Shown in pieces: positions 9,010 to 17,358 of a stretch of DNA of 38,230 bases. The notes beneath the pieces were generated by a model. That model saw only the letters and a list, made by a program, of their open reading frames with translations, did no database searches and had not been told where the DNA came from. The position numbers and the translations under genes are program-made. The stretch is from Methanolobus sp. (GTDB lineage: Archaea > Halobacteriota > Methanosarcinia > Methanosarcinales > Methanosarcinaceae), in the NCBI GenBank assembly GCA_030154025.1, contig JASKKT010000021.1, forward strand, positions 1 through 38,230, written 5' to 3'. Numbering within the stretch: position 1 is the stretch's first letter; every line of letters begins with the position of its first letter.

Positions 9010-9831
9010 ATGAATGAGAACAGAGACTTTATCATTGAGCGGCTTGAACGCCAGTTGAAGGAAAAGGAAGCGGAACTCGAGGATATCAAGAGCACACTGC
9101 GTGATTCTATCCTCCGGGAGATACGCAGTGACCTTAAAAGTGATTTCGATATCAATAACCGTATTGTCAGCCTTGAGCACAAGATACAGGCGCTGACCAG
9201 CAACCTCAACGGCGTAATGGATGAACTGCTCGACCAGAAGTCAATGATCCGTTCCCTGAGTGAACTCTCGATACCCAGACAGAGGAAAGAAGAGGTCAAG
9301 CCACCAGCACCTGTGGAGAAACTTGTAGAGAGGCCAGCAGAGAAAATTATCGATCGTACGGAACCAAAACTATACAGGCCTGAACCGGAGCCGGAAGTGG
9401 CCCCTCCAAGAGTAAGCCCGCCCCCGAGTGCTCCTATAATCACAGCACCAACAAGACAGTTCGTTCCTCCCCAGCCCGCAGTTCCGGCTAATAAGGCCAA
9501 TGTCTCGGTCCGTTCAACAGAGCAGGCCCGGAACGATCCCCGCAACGCTGCTGCAAGGCCGGGAAATGTACGCCTGAATGTCAGGGAAGTGGCTCCCCCG
9601 GCTGAACCCCTGCCTCCCCAAAGACCGGAACCCCGCTCCGAGTACATAGTCGCAGAGACCGATGATGAGCGGCAGCTAAGGAAAACAAGGCAGCCACAGC
9701 GTAACTCCTGTGACTATATCGTTGCAGAGGATGAGAACGCGGCAAAGCGCAGGCAGAGTGAGACGGAATACGAAACTGTCGAGTCCCGCGATGATGAAGA
9801 TGCAGTGATAACCGTTACCCGCAGAAAATAA
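9010..9831 (+). CDS. Coiled-coil, proline-rich protein of unknown function encoded next to smc
   Basis: 273 residues, starting ATG 9010 with GAGG eight bases before. No known domain is recognised. Residues 1-90 are an amphipathic, charged helix with heptad spacing and probably a coiled coil. Residues about 95-200 are low-complexity, rich in Pro, Glu, Ala and Arg, and likely disordered. The last 65 residues hold three related peptides: EYIVAETDDE at 211, DYIVAEDENA at 235 and a weaker EYETVESRDD at 253, separated by basic linkers. The gene ends 25 bp before smc on the same strand, and upstream lie rad50 and a TATA-like stretch near 8930, so it likely heads the smc-scpA-scpB transcript. An adaptor or regulator of SMC is a reasonable guess from context only. 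Confidence 0.8.
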   Translation: MNENRDFIIERLERQLKEKEAELEDIKSTLRDSILREIRSDLKSDFDINNRIVSLEHKIQALTSNLNGVMDELLDQKSMIRSLSELSIPRQRKEEVKPPAPVEKLVERPAEKIIDRTEPKLYRPEPEPEVAPPRVSPPPSAPIITAPTRQFVPPQPAVPANKANVSVRSTEQARNDPRNAAARPGNVRLNVREVAPPAEPLPPQRPEPRSEYIVAETDDERQLRKTRQPQRNSCDYIVAEDENAAKRRQSETEYETVESRDDEDAVITVTRRK

Positions 9832-9856
9832 TCCTTTGTAATGAAAGGGGAATCAC

Positions 9857-12800
9857 GTGCATATTAAGGAAATTGAGTTCATAAACTTCAAGTCCTTCGG
9901 AAAAAAGGTCAGGATCCCTTTCTACGAAGGTTTTACCACCATATCGGGGCCAAACGGCAGTGGTAAATCCAATATAATAGATGGTATCCTCTTTGTGCTG
10001 GGCCTCTCAAGCTCACGTACAATGAGGGCCGAGAAGCTGACAGATCTTATATACAACGGTGACAGTGCAAAAAAACCGGACTTCGCCCAGGTCACTATCA
10101 AGTTCGATAATTCTGACCACAAGATGCCTGTGGCAAGTGATGAGATCTCTATCACCAGGAAGATACGTGAGACGGATACGGGCTACTATAGCTATTTTTA
10201 TTTTAACGGCAAGGCGGTGAGCCTCACAGATATCCATACCCAGCTGGCAAAGGCAGGGATCACTCCCGAAGGCTACAATGTCGTGATGCAGGGTGATGTC
10301 ACCCGTATTATCAATATGACGCCGGTGGAAAGGCGCAAGGTCATTGATGAGATAGCAGGTGTTGCTGAGTTCGACAGCAAGAAGGAAAGGGCCCTGAACG
10401 AGCTTGAGATCGTGCGTGAAAGGGTTGAACGTGTTGATATCATCATAGAGGAGGTTGGCCAGCAGCTTGGTAAGCTCAAGGAAGAGCGCGATCAGGCGCT
10501 TAAGTACCAGTCTCTCAAGGCAGAAAAGATGAAGTTCGAGGGTTTTGTGCTCCTTGCCAAGCTCAAGGATGCAAGGACGGAACTGGGCTCTGTTACTGCT
10601 GATATCGAGGCCAAGGAAGGTGTGCTCGTATCCCTCTCCTCCTCGCTTGCAGAGAGGCAAAGCAAGGTGGAAGAGCTTGAAAAAGCCCTGGAAGAGCTGA
10701 CATCCTCCATCCAGAAGACCGGTGAGGACGAGCAGATCCAGATAAAGAAGGAGATCGAAGGGATAAGGGGAGAGATATCCCGCTGCAGGGACAGCATCGA
10801 GCTTGCTGACAACGAGGTGGAGGATATCGAGGCCCGGCGAAGGAAGACCTTTGTGGAGATCGATGAGCTCAAGGGGAAACTCCAGGTGCTGGATTCCAAA
10901 ATATCAGAGGAATCCGAACGCAAGGAAGCTATCCTGGCCGAGATGTCCGAACGCAGAACGCAGCGGATGATACTGCAGAGCAAGATCGCGGATGTGGATG
11001 CCAAGTTCGCACAGACCCGGGATGAGATCTCCACTCTAAGATCGCAGCTGGAAACAGCGAAGAACGAGAAGAACGAGCTGATGCGCAGTGAGGACCGCCT
11101 GCTGGACTCCCTCAGAAGGAAATCCGCTGAAGTGCGTGATATCGAAAGTGAGATAGAGGACGCAAGATCGAAATCCCAGTCCTCCGAAAGTGACACCCTT
11201 TCGGTACAGTATGATATTGATAAGCTCAACGAGAAGATCGACTCCCTCACGAGGGACATTGACGATCTTGAGCGCAACCGTGCCCAGATACAGTCCGTGA
11301 TAAAGGACCTTGAGGCCGAACTGCGCAACTACGAGAAGGACTATGCCCGCATAGAAGTGCGTGTGAGAGGTGCCGAAGACCACAGTAACTACTCCAAGGC
11401 TGTGGAAATGGTGATGAATGAGAAAAAGCATCACGGCCTTCCCGGAATATACGGTACTATCGCAGAGCTTGGAAGTGTGAACCAGAAATACTCTACTGCC
11501 CTTGAGATAGCAGCAGGCGGCAAGATGCAGGCCGTAGTCGTGGAGAATGATGAGGATGCTGCAAGGGCTATTGATTATCTTAAGCAGAGGCAGGGTGGCA
11601 GGGCAACGTTCCTTCCCCTGAACAAGATGGAGCAGCGCAGGCCCTATAAGGATCTCTCCGACAGGCAGGGTGTTGTTGGTTATGCCATAGATCTCATTGA
11701 TTTTGACCCTAAGTTCGAGTCTGCATTCTGGTACGTTTTCAGGGACACTCTGATCGTCGACACGCTGACCAATGCCCGCCGCCTGATGGGTGGCCTGAGG
11801 ATGGTGACCCTGGAGGGCGATATGGTGGAGAAGAGCGGTGCAATGGTTGGAGGTTCCAAGCAGCAGCGCTCCGGTCTTTCGTTCGCGGCTTCAGAGAAGG
11901 ATAAGCTTGTGAAGCTTGCCGAGAAGATAACCGAGTTCGATTCAAGGCGCAGTACTGCTATCAAGAAGCTGGACCAGATCGAAGGGCATATCTCCCAGGT
12001 CAACCGTGAGATCAATGAACATGATAAGGAAATATCCAGGAAGGAGATGCAGCTCGAAGAGATAGCAGGAAGGGGCGAGCGCCTCATCCAGCTTATCGAA
12101 TCCAAGAATGCCGAACTTGCAGCTATTGAAGAATCCCGTAAGCAGCTCAGGGAGGAAATGGAAAGGATAGTCTCTGACAAGGAGGAGAAGGGCCTGGTTG
12201 TGGAATCACTGGAAAAGGACATCTCTATACTTGAAGAAAAGCTTGCAGGCTCTCAGGTTCCCGAGCTTAACCGCCAGGCAGAGCAGCTGGATGAGGAGAT
12301 CAGGCGCCTTGACAACAGGGTACGTGACATTGAATCAGATATAAATGCGCTTAAACTTGACAGGGATTATTCCAGCTCCAAGATGGAAGAGAACAGGGAG
12401 CTTATCAGGACAATGGAGGAGAAGAAATCCTCCCATAAGCAGCGCGTAAAGGATTTAAAAGACCAGATAGAGGAGCTCGAGAAGTCCCTCCTTGAGAAAA
12501 AGCAGCGTGAAGAAGAGCTTGCCGGAAAGCTGAAGGAAATGCAGCAGCAGCGTACTGCACTTCATGAGGAGCACATAGCTGCCAGGAAGCAGCTGGACGC
12601 TACCAGGTCCAAGTATGATGAGGCCCAGCGTCACAAAATGGCACTTGAGGCCACAAAAGTTGCCCTGCAAGAGCAGGTGGAAGAGCTGGGTGAGGAACTG
12701 CAGAGGCGTGGTATCGAGGACACAGATAAAGTTCCTAATTATGAGACCGTGCGCACAAGGATAGCTTCCATAGAAAAGGCTATGGAAAGGCTTGAGCCGG

Positions 12801-13381
12801 TCAACATGCGGGCTATTGACGAATACGATGAGGTGGAACTGCGGCTCAACGAGCTTGTCACAAGACGTGACACCCTTTCCCGGGAAAGGGAGCAGATACT
12901 TGAGAGGATCCAGCAGTATGAACAGCTCAAGAAAGATACTTTCATGGAGGCCTTCCATGGGATCAACGGGGCTTTCAAGGAGATATTCAACGAGCTCTCC
13001 GACGGATCGGGGGAACTTGTCCTTGATAGTTACGATGACCCCTTCTCCGGCGGGCTTACCCTGAAGGCGCAACCCAGGGAGAAGACCCTGCAGCGCCTGG
13101 AGGCTATGTCCGGAGGAGAGAAAAGTCTTACAGCACTGGCATTCGTGTTCGCTATCCAGCAGTACCGTCCTGCCCCCTTCTATGCATTCGATGAGATTGA
13201 CATGTTCCTTGACGGTTCCAATGCAGGGAAAGTTGCCCAGCGTGTGAAAAAGGCTGTGGAGAATGCCCAGTTCATTGTGGTCTCCCTGAGGAAACCCATG
13301 ATAGAGGCCGCAGAAAGGACAATAGGTGTTGCCATGCAGGAAAACAACATTACAAGCATCACAGGAGTGAAATTGCGTTGA
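9857..13381 (+). CDS. smc: Chromosome segregation ATPase SMC
   Basis: 1174 residues, the standard SMC length, from GTG 9857 with GGGG upstream. Walker A GPNGSGKS is at 31-38; the N-terminal head is followed by a coiled coil to about 500, a hinge domain at about 515-640 (including the Gly-rich segment near AAGGKMQ), a returning coiled coil, and a C-terminal head with the signature SGGEK at 1085-1089 and Walker B DEID at 1112-1115. A homodimer of SMC with kleisin ScpA and ScpB organises and segregates chromosomes. The 3' end overlaps the scpA start (TTGA), and scpB follows, giving a complete SMC-ScpAB operon. No sign of damage or transfer. Confidence 0.97.
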   Translation: MHIKEIEFINFKSFGKKVRIPFYEGFTTISGPNGSGKSNIIDGILFVLGLSSSRTMRAEKLTDLIYNGDSAKKPDFAQVTIKFDNSDHKMPVASDEISITRKIRETDTGYYSYFYFNGKAVSLTDIHTQLAKAGITPEGYNVVMQGDVTRIINMTPVERRKVIDEIAGVAEFDSKKERALNELEIVRERVERVDIIIEEVGQQLGKLKEERDQALKYQSLKAEKMKFEGFVLLAKLKDARTELGSVTADIEAKEGVLVSLSSSLAERQSKVEELEKALEELTSSIQKTGEDEQIQIKKEIEGIRGEISRCRDSIELADNEVEDIEARRRKTFVEIDELKGKLQVLDSKISEESERKEAILAEMSERRTQRMILQSKIADVDAKFAQTRDEISTLRSQLETAKNEKNELMRSEDRLLDSLRRKSAEVRDIESEIEDARSKSQSSESDTLSVQYDIDKLNEKIDSLTRDIDDLERNRAQIQSVIKDLEAELRNYEKDYARIEVRVRGAEDHSNYSKAVEMVMNEKKHHGLPGIYGTIAELGSVNQKYSTALEIAAGGKMQAVVVENDEDAARAIDYLKQRQGGRATFLPLNKMEQRRPYKDLSDRQGVVGYAIDLIDFDPKFESAFWYVFRDTLIVDTLTNARRLMGGLRMVTLEGDMVEKSGAMVGGSKQQRSGLSFAASEKDKLVKLAEKITEFDSRRSTAIKKLDQIEGHISQVNREINEHDKEISRKEMQLEEIAGRGERLIQLIESKNAELAAIEESRKQLREEMERIVSDKEEKGLVVESLEKDISILEEKLAGSQVPELNRQAEQLDEEIRRLDNRVRDIESDINALKLDRDYSSSKMEENRELIRTMEEKKSSHKQRVKDLKDQIEELEKSLLEKKQREEELAGKLKEMQQQRTALHEEHIAARKQLDATRSKYDEAQRHKMALEATKVALQEQVEELGEELQRRGIEDTDKVPNYETVRTRIASIEKAMERLEPVNMRAIDEYDEVELRLNELVTRRDTLSREREQILERIQQYEQLKKDTFMEAFHGINGAFKEIFNELSDGSGELVLDSYDDPFSGGLTLKAQPREKTLQRLEAMSGGEKSLTALAFVFAIQQYRPAPFYAFDEIDMFLDGSNAGKVAQRVKKAVENAQFIVVSLRKPMIEAAERTIGVAMQENNITSITGVKLR

Positions 13382-14217
13382 GCGAACTCATTGAAGATAT
13401 AGGTCCGGATATAGGTATGCCTCTGGATACTATACAGCCGGTGAAGTCTGTCCTGCAGGGATTCATAGACCCTGAATTTATGGAAACTCTCAGGGCACTG
13501 GGCGTTGACAGCTCCCGGATAGAGTTCTCGGAGGATGTGCTCAGCGAGCCTGTGGAGATACTGGTCAATCTTGCAAAGAACGGTGATATCAACCCATGGG
13601 ACATCGATATAGTGAGTGTCACCGATGTATTCCTTGAACGTATAGAGCAGATGCAGATGATGGACCTGCGCATTTCGGGCAGGACGCTGCTGTATGCTTC
13701 TATTCTCCTGAGGATGAAGTCAACAGGTATCATCCAGGAGGAACAGGAGGACGATGGGTTCGAAGATTTTGGGGATGACCTTGATTTCTATGATGTGGAT
13801 GACTATCCCGTGCCAAAACTTCCCATCCGCCGCCAGGCAACACGCCCGGTAACCCTGCAGGAGCTTATACTTGAGCTTCAGAAAGCTGAAAAGGTGGAGA
13901 CCCGGAGGAAAGACCGCAGCATCCGCAGGAGACTTGAGGAGCGCTCTGCCGTTACCACTGATGAGGTGCTGGGCATTGCCCACGAAGAGGACATCCTGGG
14001 ACGTGTCAAAAGCCTCGGAGAGAAGCTCAGGCGTGAGCTTGAGAGCCAGGAGTTCGTGAAGCTCTCCGATCTCCTGGGCGAGGACCGGTCCGAGAACATA
14101 ATGACCTATGTGTCCCTGCTCTTCCTTGCAACCGAGAAGAAGATATGGCTTACGCAGAAGGAATTCTTTGGCGAGCTGTACGTGTATCCGTTCAGTGGCG
14201 GCACTGGGGCAGTATAA
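13378..14217 (+). CDS. scpA: Segregation and condensation protein A (kleisin)
   Basis: 279 residues from a TTG at 13378 that overlaps the smc stop by four bases; AGGAGTGA sits seven bases upstream inside smc, supporting this start. The segment EPVEILVNLAKNGDINPWDI is the typical ScpA N-terminal helix region that contacts the SMC neck, followed by DVFLERIEQM and a conserved LLYASILLRMKS helix. The middle (about 115-145) is acidic and probably flexible, and the C-terminal 80 residues form the winged helix that closes onto the SMC head. Length and layout are normal for ScpA. Translational coupling should keep ScpA and SMC in proportion. Confidence 0.93.
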   Translation: MSELIEDIGPDIGMPLDTIQPVKSVLQGFIDPEFMETLRALGVDSSRIEFSEDVLSEPVEILVNLAKNGDINPWDIDIVSVTDVFLERIEQMQMMDLRISGRTLLYASILLRMKSTGIIQEEQEDDGFEDFGDDLDFYDVDDYPVPKLPIRRQATRPVTLQELILELQKAEKVETRRKDRSIRRRLEERSAVTTDEVLGIAHEEDILGRVKSLGEKLRRELESQEFVKLSDLLGEDRSENIMTYVSLLFLATEKKIWLTQKEFFGELYVYPFSGGTGAV

Positions 14218-14234
14218 AGAGGTGCACTGCAAGA

Positions 14235-15338
14235 ATGAGTGACAGGGAAGCAATCGAGGCGGCTCTTTTTGCTGCCGGTTCGGCTATTGATGCTGCAACA
14301 CTGGCAAGACTGATCAACAAGCCCAAAAAACAGGTAATTCCAATAGTCAGGAGCCTGGTCGATGATTATACGGCACGTGAAAGCGGCATCGAGATACTCG
14401 ACATTGGCGAACGCTACGTGATGCAGGTAAAACCGGCCTACACGGATGTAGTGCGTCCCTTCGCGCCCAAGGAGCTGAGCACCCCGATGCTGCGCACTCT
14501 TTCTATGATAGCGTATCACCAGCCTATTATCCAGTCGGACCTGATAGACCAGCGGGGTAACTCCGCTTACGATCACATACGTGAGCTTAAGGAAAGGGGA
14601 CTCATCGAGGCAGTTCCCCACGGAAGGACCAAATTGCTGAAGACGGCTCCTCTGTTTGCTGATTATTTCGGCCTCGAGTCAAATGACCCCGAGCTCATCA
14701 AAAAGAAGATTGTAGAGCTTTCCAGGCAGCAGAGCGGACAGAGCGGTCTCAACAAATGGCTTGGGCGCAGGTTCTTGGGAGTCACTCCCATGTACGAGTC
14801 CCTTATGGAGATGTGCGGCATCCGTGAATACAGGGTCATCAATGCCTACGATCCCACGGAAGAGGAACTGGAGGAACTTGCCGATATCTACAAGCTTGTG
14901 GTTTCCAGGGGCTACAGGGAGCGCGTCAGCAGGTACTATGACGGCGAGATCATAGAAGTGGGCTCCACAACGTTCAGCGACCTGACAGAAGCGATTAAGG
15001 CCCTGGAAAATATTTCCGATCCTGAGAAAGTGAGGGAGAGTATTGCTCTTATAGAGGACCTTGAGGAAAGGTATGTTTCAAAGGCCCTTGTTTTCAGTAA
15101 AAAGGTCAGGCCTGCAACCGAGATGGTTGCCCGCATCGTCAAGGACCTGAGGCTTGGGGTATCCTCGGAGGGTATAGTAATAGCTCCTGACTACGGCCTG
15201 TCCGGCGGGGGTATCAATGTAAGCGAGGGAGCCGATATACTTGTCCCCACACACAGGAACCTGGATGGCAGCCTTGTTGAGCGTGTGTGCAGCAAGTATG
15301 ATTCTATCCTTACGGGCCTCAAGAAAATGGAAGGGTAA
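14235..15338 (+). CDS. scpB: Segregation and condensation protein B with long C-terminal extension
   Basis: 367 residues from ATG 14235, preceded by AGAGGTG; longer in-frame starts inside scpA (from 14145) are rejected because the homologous region begins MSDREAIEAALFAAG. Residues 1-170 are the ScpB tandem winged-helix unit (landmarks LSMIAYHQPIIQSDL and ERGLIEAVPHGRTKLLKTA), which binds the kleisin. From about 172 onward there is an extra region of some 195 residues containing a KWLGRRFLGV segment, acidic helices, and an alpha/beta C-terminal part ending LKKMEG. ScpB proteins usually stop near 180-220 residues, so the extension is unusual in size; its role is not known to me. The gene is 17 bp after scpA and ends the operon. 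Confidence 0.9.
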   Translation: MSDREAIEAALFAAGSAIDAATLARLINKPKKQVIPIVRSLVDDYTARESGIEILDIGERYVMQVKPAYTDVVRPFAPKELSTPMLRTLSMIAYHQPIIQSDLIDQRGNSAYDHIRELKERGLIEAVPHGRTKLLKTAPLFADYFGLESNDPELIKKKIVELSRQQSGQSGLNKWLGRRFLGVTPMYESLMEMCGIREYRVINAYDPTEEELEELADIYKLVVSRGYRERVSRYYDGEIIEVGSTTFSDLTEAIKALENISDPEKVRESIALIEDLEERYVSKALVFSKKVRPATEMVARIVKDLRLGVSSEGIVIAPDYGLSGGGINVSEGADILVPTHRNLDGSLVERVCSKYDSILTGLKKMEG

Positions 15339-15400
15339 ATACTTTATATAGGATGTTGCCCTGTCTATGCATAGGTGGGTCGTGCCTCACTTGAAGGCAT

Positions 15401-15444
15401 TATTTAAAAAGATATATAAACAAGAGGGTATAAGTTTATATATC
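15401..15444 (+). promoter_or_regulatory. Tandem TATA boxes upstream of tbp
   Basis: Two A/T elements are present: TTTAAAAAGATATATAAA at about 15403-15420 and TTTATATATC at 15435-15444. The second lies about 25 bp before a predicted start near 15468 and so gives a leader of about 20 nt including the GAGG site of tbp. Because the gene product is itself the TATA-binding protein, the upstream copy could allow autoregulation; that part is inference. Confidence 0.6.
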
Positions 15445-15486
15445 CAATCGCTGAATATAACTCCGCTTTAAATACGAGGATATACC

Positions 15487-16038
15487 ATGTCAGATTATAA
15501 CATCAAGATCGAGAATGTAGTAGCGTCTACAAAGCTTGCAGAAGAGTTCGACCTTACCAAGATCGAGGCCGAGTTCGAGGGTGCAGAGTACAATAAGCAG
15601 AAATTTCCCGGCCTCGTTTACAGGGTTTCCGACCCGAAGGCTGCATTCTTGGTGTTCACATCTGGAAAAGTGGTATGCACAGGCGCAAAGAATGTGGATG
15701 ATGTCCATACCGTCATAGGCAACATGGCCAAAAAGCTCAACGCGATCGGCATCAAGACTATCGAAAAGCCTGAGATAACCGTGCAGAACATAGTCGCTTC
15801 CGCAGACCTGCAGGCAGTCCTTAACCTGAATGCAATAGCTATCGGTCTTGGTCTTGAGAACATCGAGTACGAACCCGAGCAGTTCCCGGGACTTGTGTAC
15901 CGTATCGAGAATCCCAAGGTAGTAGTGCTCATCTTCAGCTCAGGCAAGTTGGTCGTCACCGGCGGCAAGTCCCCTGAGAACTGTGAGCAGGGTGTTGAGG
16001 TCGTAAGGCAGCAGCTTGACAGCATGGGTCTCCTCTAA
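15487..16038 (+). CDS. tbp: TATA-box-binding protein (TBP)
   Basis: 183 residues, the normal archaeal TBP length. The two-fold repeat is clear: [10 protein letters not shown]...[18 protein letters not shown] in the first half and [10 protein letters not shown]...[18 protein letters not shown] in the second, each ending in SGK(V/L)V.TG. These halves form the saddle that bends the TATA box and recruits TFB and RNA polymerase. ATG 15487 is preceded by GAGG at eight bases. The C-terminus ends QLDSMGLL without an acidic tail. It is followed after 17 bp by the glycosyltransferase gene, which may share the transcript. Confidence 0.98.
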   Translation: MSDYNIKIENVVASTKLAEEFDLTKIEAEFEGAEYNKQKFPGLVYRVSDPKAAFLVFTSGKVVCTGAKNVDDVHTVIGNMAKKLNAIGIKTIEKPEITVQNIVASADLQAVLNLNAIAIGLGLENIEYEPEQFPGLVYRIENPKVVVLIFSSGKLVVTGGKSPENCEQGVEVVRQQLDSMGLL

Positions 16039-16055
16039 GCTCTAAGCGGACAAGT

Positions 16056-17003
16056 GTGAGTACATTGTCGAATGAAGAAGTGTGTGTCCTGATACCCACA
16101 CTGAACGAAGAAGCTACCATCGGACAGCTGATAAGGGATTTCAGGTCCGAGGGCTTTGATAATATCCTCGTGATCGATGGTCACAGTACTGACGATACAC
16201 GCCGCCTGGCAGAGGCCGAGGGCGCACGTGTCATCGTCCAGAGCGGCAAAGGTAAAGGTCAGGCCATCCAGGAAGCGTTCGCTATTATCAACAGCGAGTA
16301 CCTTGTAATGGTGGATGGTGACGGCACCTATCTTGCAAGCGATATACACGCGATCATGGAACCTCTCATGGACGGCACTGCCGATCATGTGATGGGCAAC
16401 AGGTTTGCGGATTATGAGGCAGGTGCATTTACGAAGCTGAACCACTTTGGCAACCGGGTACTTAACAAGCTTTTTGGCTTTGCTTACGGGGAATGGCTTG
16501 AAGACATCCTGACAGGTTACAGGGGATACACCCGCAAGGCGGTAAAGTCTTTTGAGCTGAGGGAGATAGGTTTTGAGATAGAGTCCGAGATGACTATTGA
16601 CAGTATCAAGAAAGACCACCGGATAAAGGTTGTTCCTATATCGTACCTCAAAAGGCATCATAAGGCTGATACCAAGCTCAATCCGCTCAAGGACGGCGCC
16701 AGGATAGCCAAGACCATATACCGCATGGCAAAGCTGCATAATCCGATGTTCTACTTCGGTATCATAGGTGTGGTATTCATGCTGGCGGGTCTTGTCACAG
16801 GTCTTTTCGTGGTCCTCCAGTGGGTGCAGGGCGTGACCCGCATACCCCTTACAATACTGACTGCCATTCTTCTTCTTGCAGGCTTCCAGATGTTCTTTTT
16901 CGGGATGCTGAGCGACCTGATGGTTTCCCTTCACAGGGAGAACATGCGCACGTTCCGTAAACTTGCGGAGGATATCGATTCCCTGCAGGAAAAAAAGGAA
17001 TGA
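16056..17003 (+). CDS. aglJ: AglJ-like dolichol-phosphate glycosyltransferase (GT2)
   Basis: 315 residues from GTG 16056. The N-terminal two thirds is a GT-A fold of family 2: nucleotide-binding PTLNEEATIG, DGHSTDDT, and the metal-binding DGDG motif in MVDGDGTY. Two membrane segments follow (about 225-252 and 262-285), giving the architecture of archaeal AglJ, which adds the first sugar to a dolichol phosphate carrier for S-layer N-glycosylation. DPM1/AglD-like enzymes are the main alternative, and sugar specificity cannot be read from the sequence. Sequon-rich surface proteins elsewhere in the window (1-4466, 19568) are possible targets. Oligo-T runs downstream suggest transcription ends there. 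Confidence 0.8.
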   Translation: MSTLSNEEVCVLIPTLNEEATIGQLIRDFRSEGFDNILVIDGHSTDDTRRLAEAEGARVIVQSGKGKGQAIQEAFAIINSEYLVMVDGDGTYLASDIHAIMEPLMDGTADHVMGNRFADYEAGAFTKLNHFGNRVLNKLFGFAYGEWLEDILTGYRGYTRKAVKSFELREIGFEIESEMTIDSIKKDHRIKVVPISYLKRHHKADTKLNPLKDGARIAKTIYRMAKLHNPMFYFGIIGVVFMLAGLVTGLFVVLQWVQGVTRIPLTILTAILLLAGFQMFFFGMLSDLMVSLHRENMRTFRKLAEDIDSLQEKKE

Positions 17004-17019
17004 CGGGCGTAGCCATACT

Positions 17020-17082
17020 TTCCTATTTCTTCAGTCCCTTTTCACATGGTCTTTTTCACTTTGGTCTGTTGTCTTTTTGAAG
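17020..17082 (+). terminator. Oligo-T terminator region after aglJ
   Basis: Several T-rich tracts (TTTCC, CCCTTTTC, GTCTTTTTC, GTCTTTTTG) follow the aglJ stop within about 70 bp without a strong hairpin. Archaeal RNA polymerase terminates at such T runs, so this is a likely end of the tbp-aglJ transcript. Confidence 0.45.
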
Positions 17083-17358
17083 GGGAAACCTGCCTGATTC
17101 TCCTGCCCGAGTAATTCTCTGGTCAACACAAAGCAAGTTTAGTTGGCCCATACACAAGTGAAGCTTATCCACGTCATGCGGGGCGATTATAATCTGTTAT
17201 ACGTTACTGAGCATAGCGATTTTTGCGAATGCCCAATCCGATGTTCTAATGCAGTTTATGAACTAAAGTTAACTTGAATTATGTTAAAGTAAAATTTTTA
17301 AAAAAAGTTATATATGATATGATTCTTCTAGGGTACATCAAACAGCGAGGAACAGATC
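17083..17358 (+). promoter_or_regulatory. thiC upstream region with TATA box and repeated TTAAAGT/AAAGTTAAC elements
   Basis: No gene is seen here. A TATA box, GTTATATATG, lies at 17307-17316 and predicts a start near 17340. Just upstream are TAAAGTTAAC (17264-17273) and GTTAAAGTA (about 17283-17291), which are related half-site-like sequences and could bind a thiamine-responsive repressor or activator. The conserved CUGAGA and ACCUGAU blocks of the TPP riboswitch are not found. The rest of the gap shows no clear structure. Confidence 0.45.

Noticed and set aside
14145-14234. Extended ScpB start inside scpA
   Set aside because: A good ribosome binding site and the conserved ScpB N-terminus place the start at 14235.
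16035-16934. 299-codon minus-strand ORF opposite the glycosyltransferase
   Set aside because: It mirrors the codon structure of aglJ on the other strand, has unlikely Cys/His-rich composition and no recognisable domain.
17004-17358. TPP riboswitch before thiC
   Set aside because: The conserved CUGAGA and ACCUGAU blocks were not found on the plus strand; only a TATA box and short repeats are seen.
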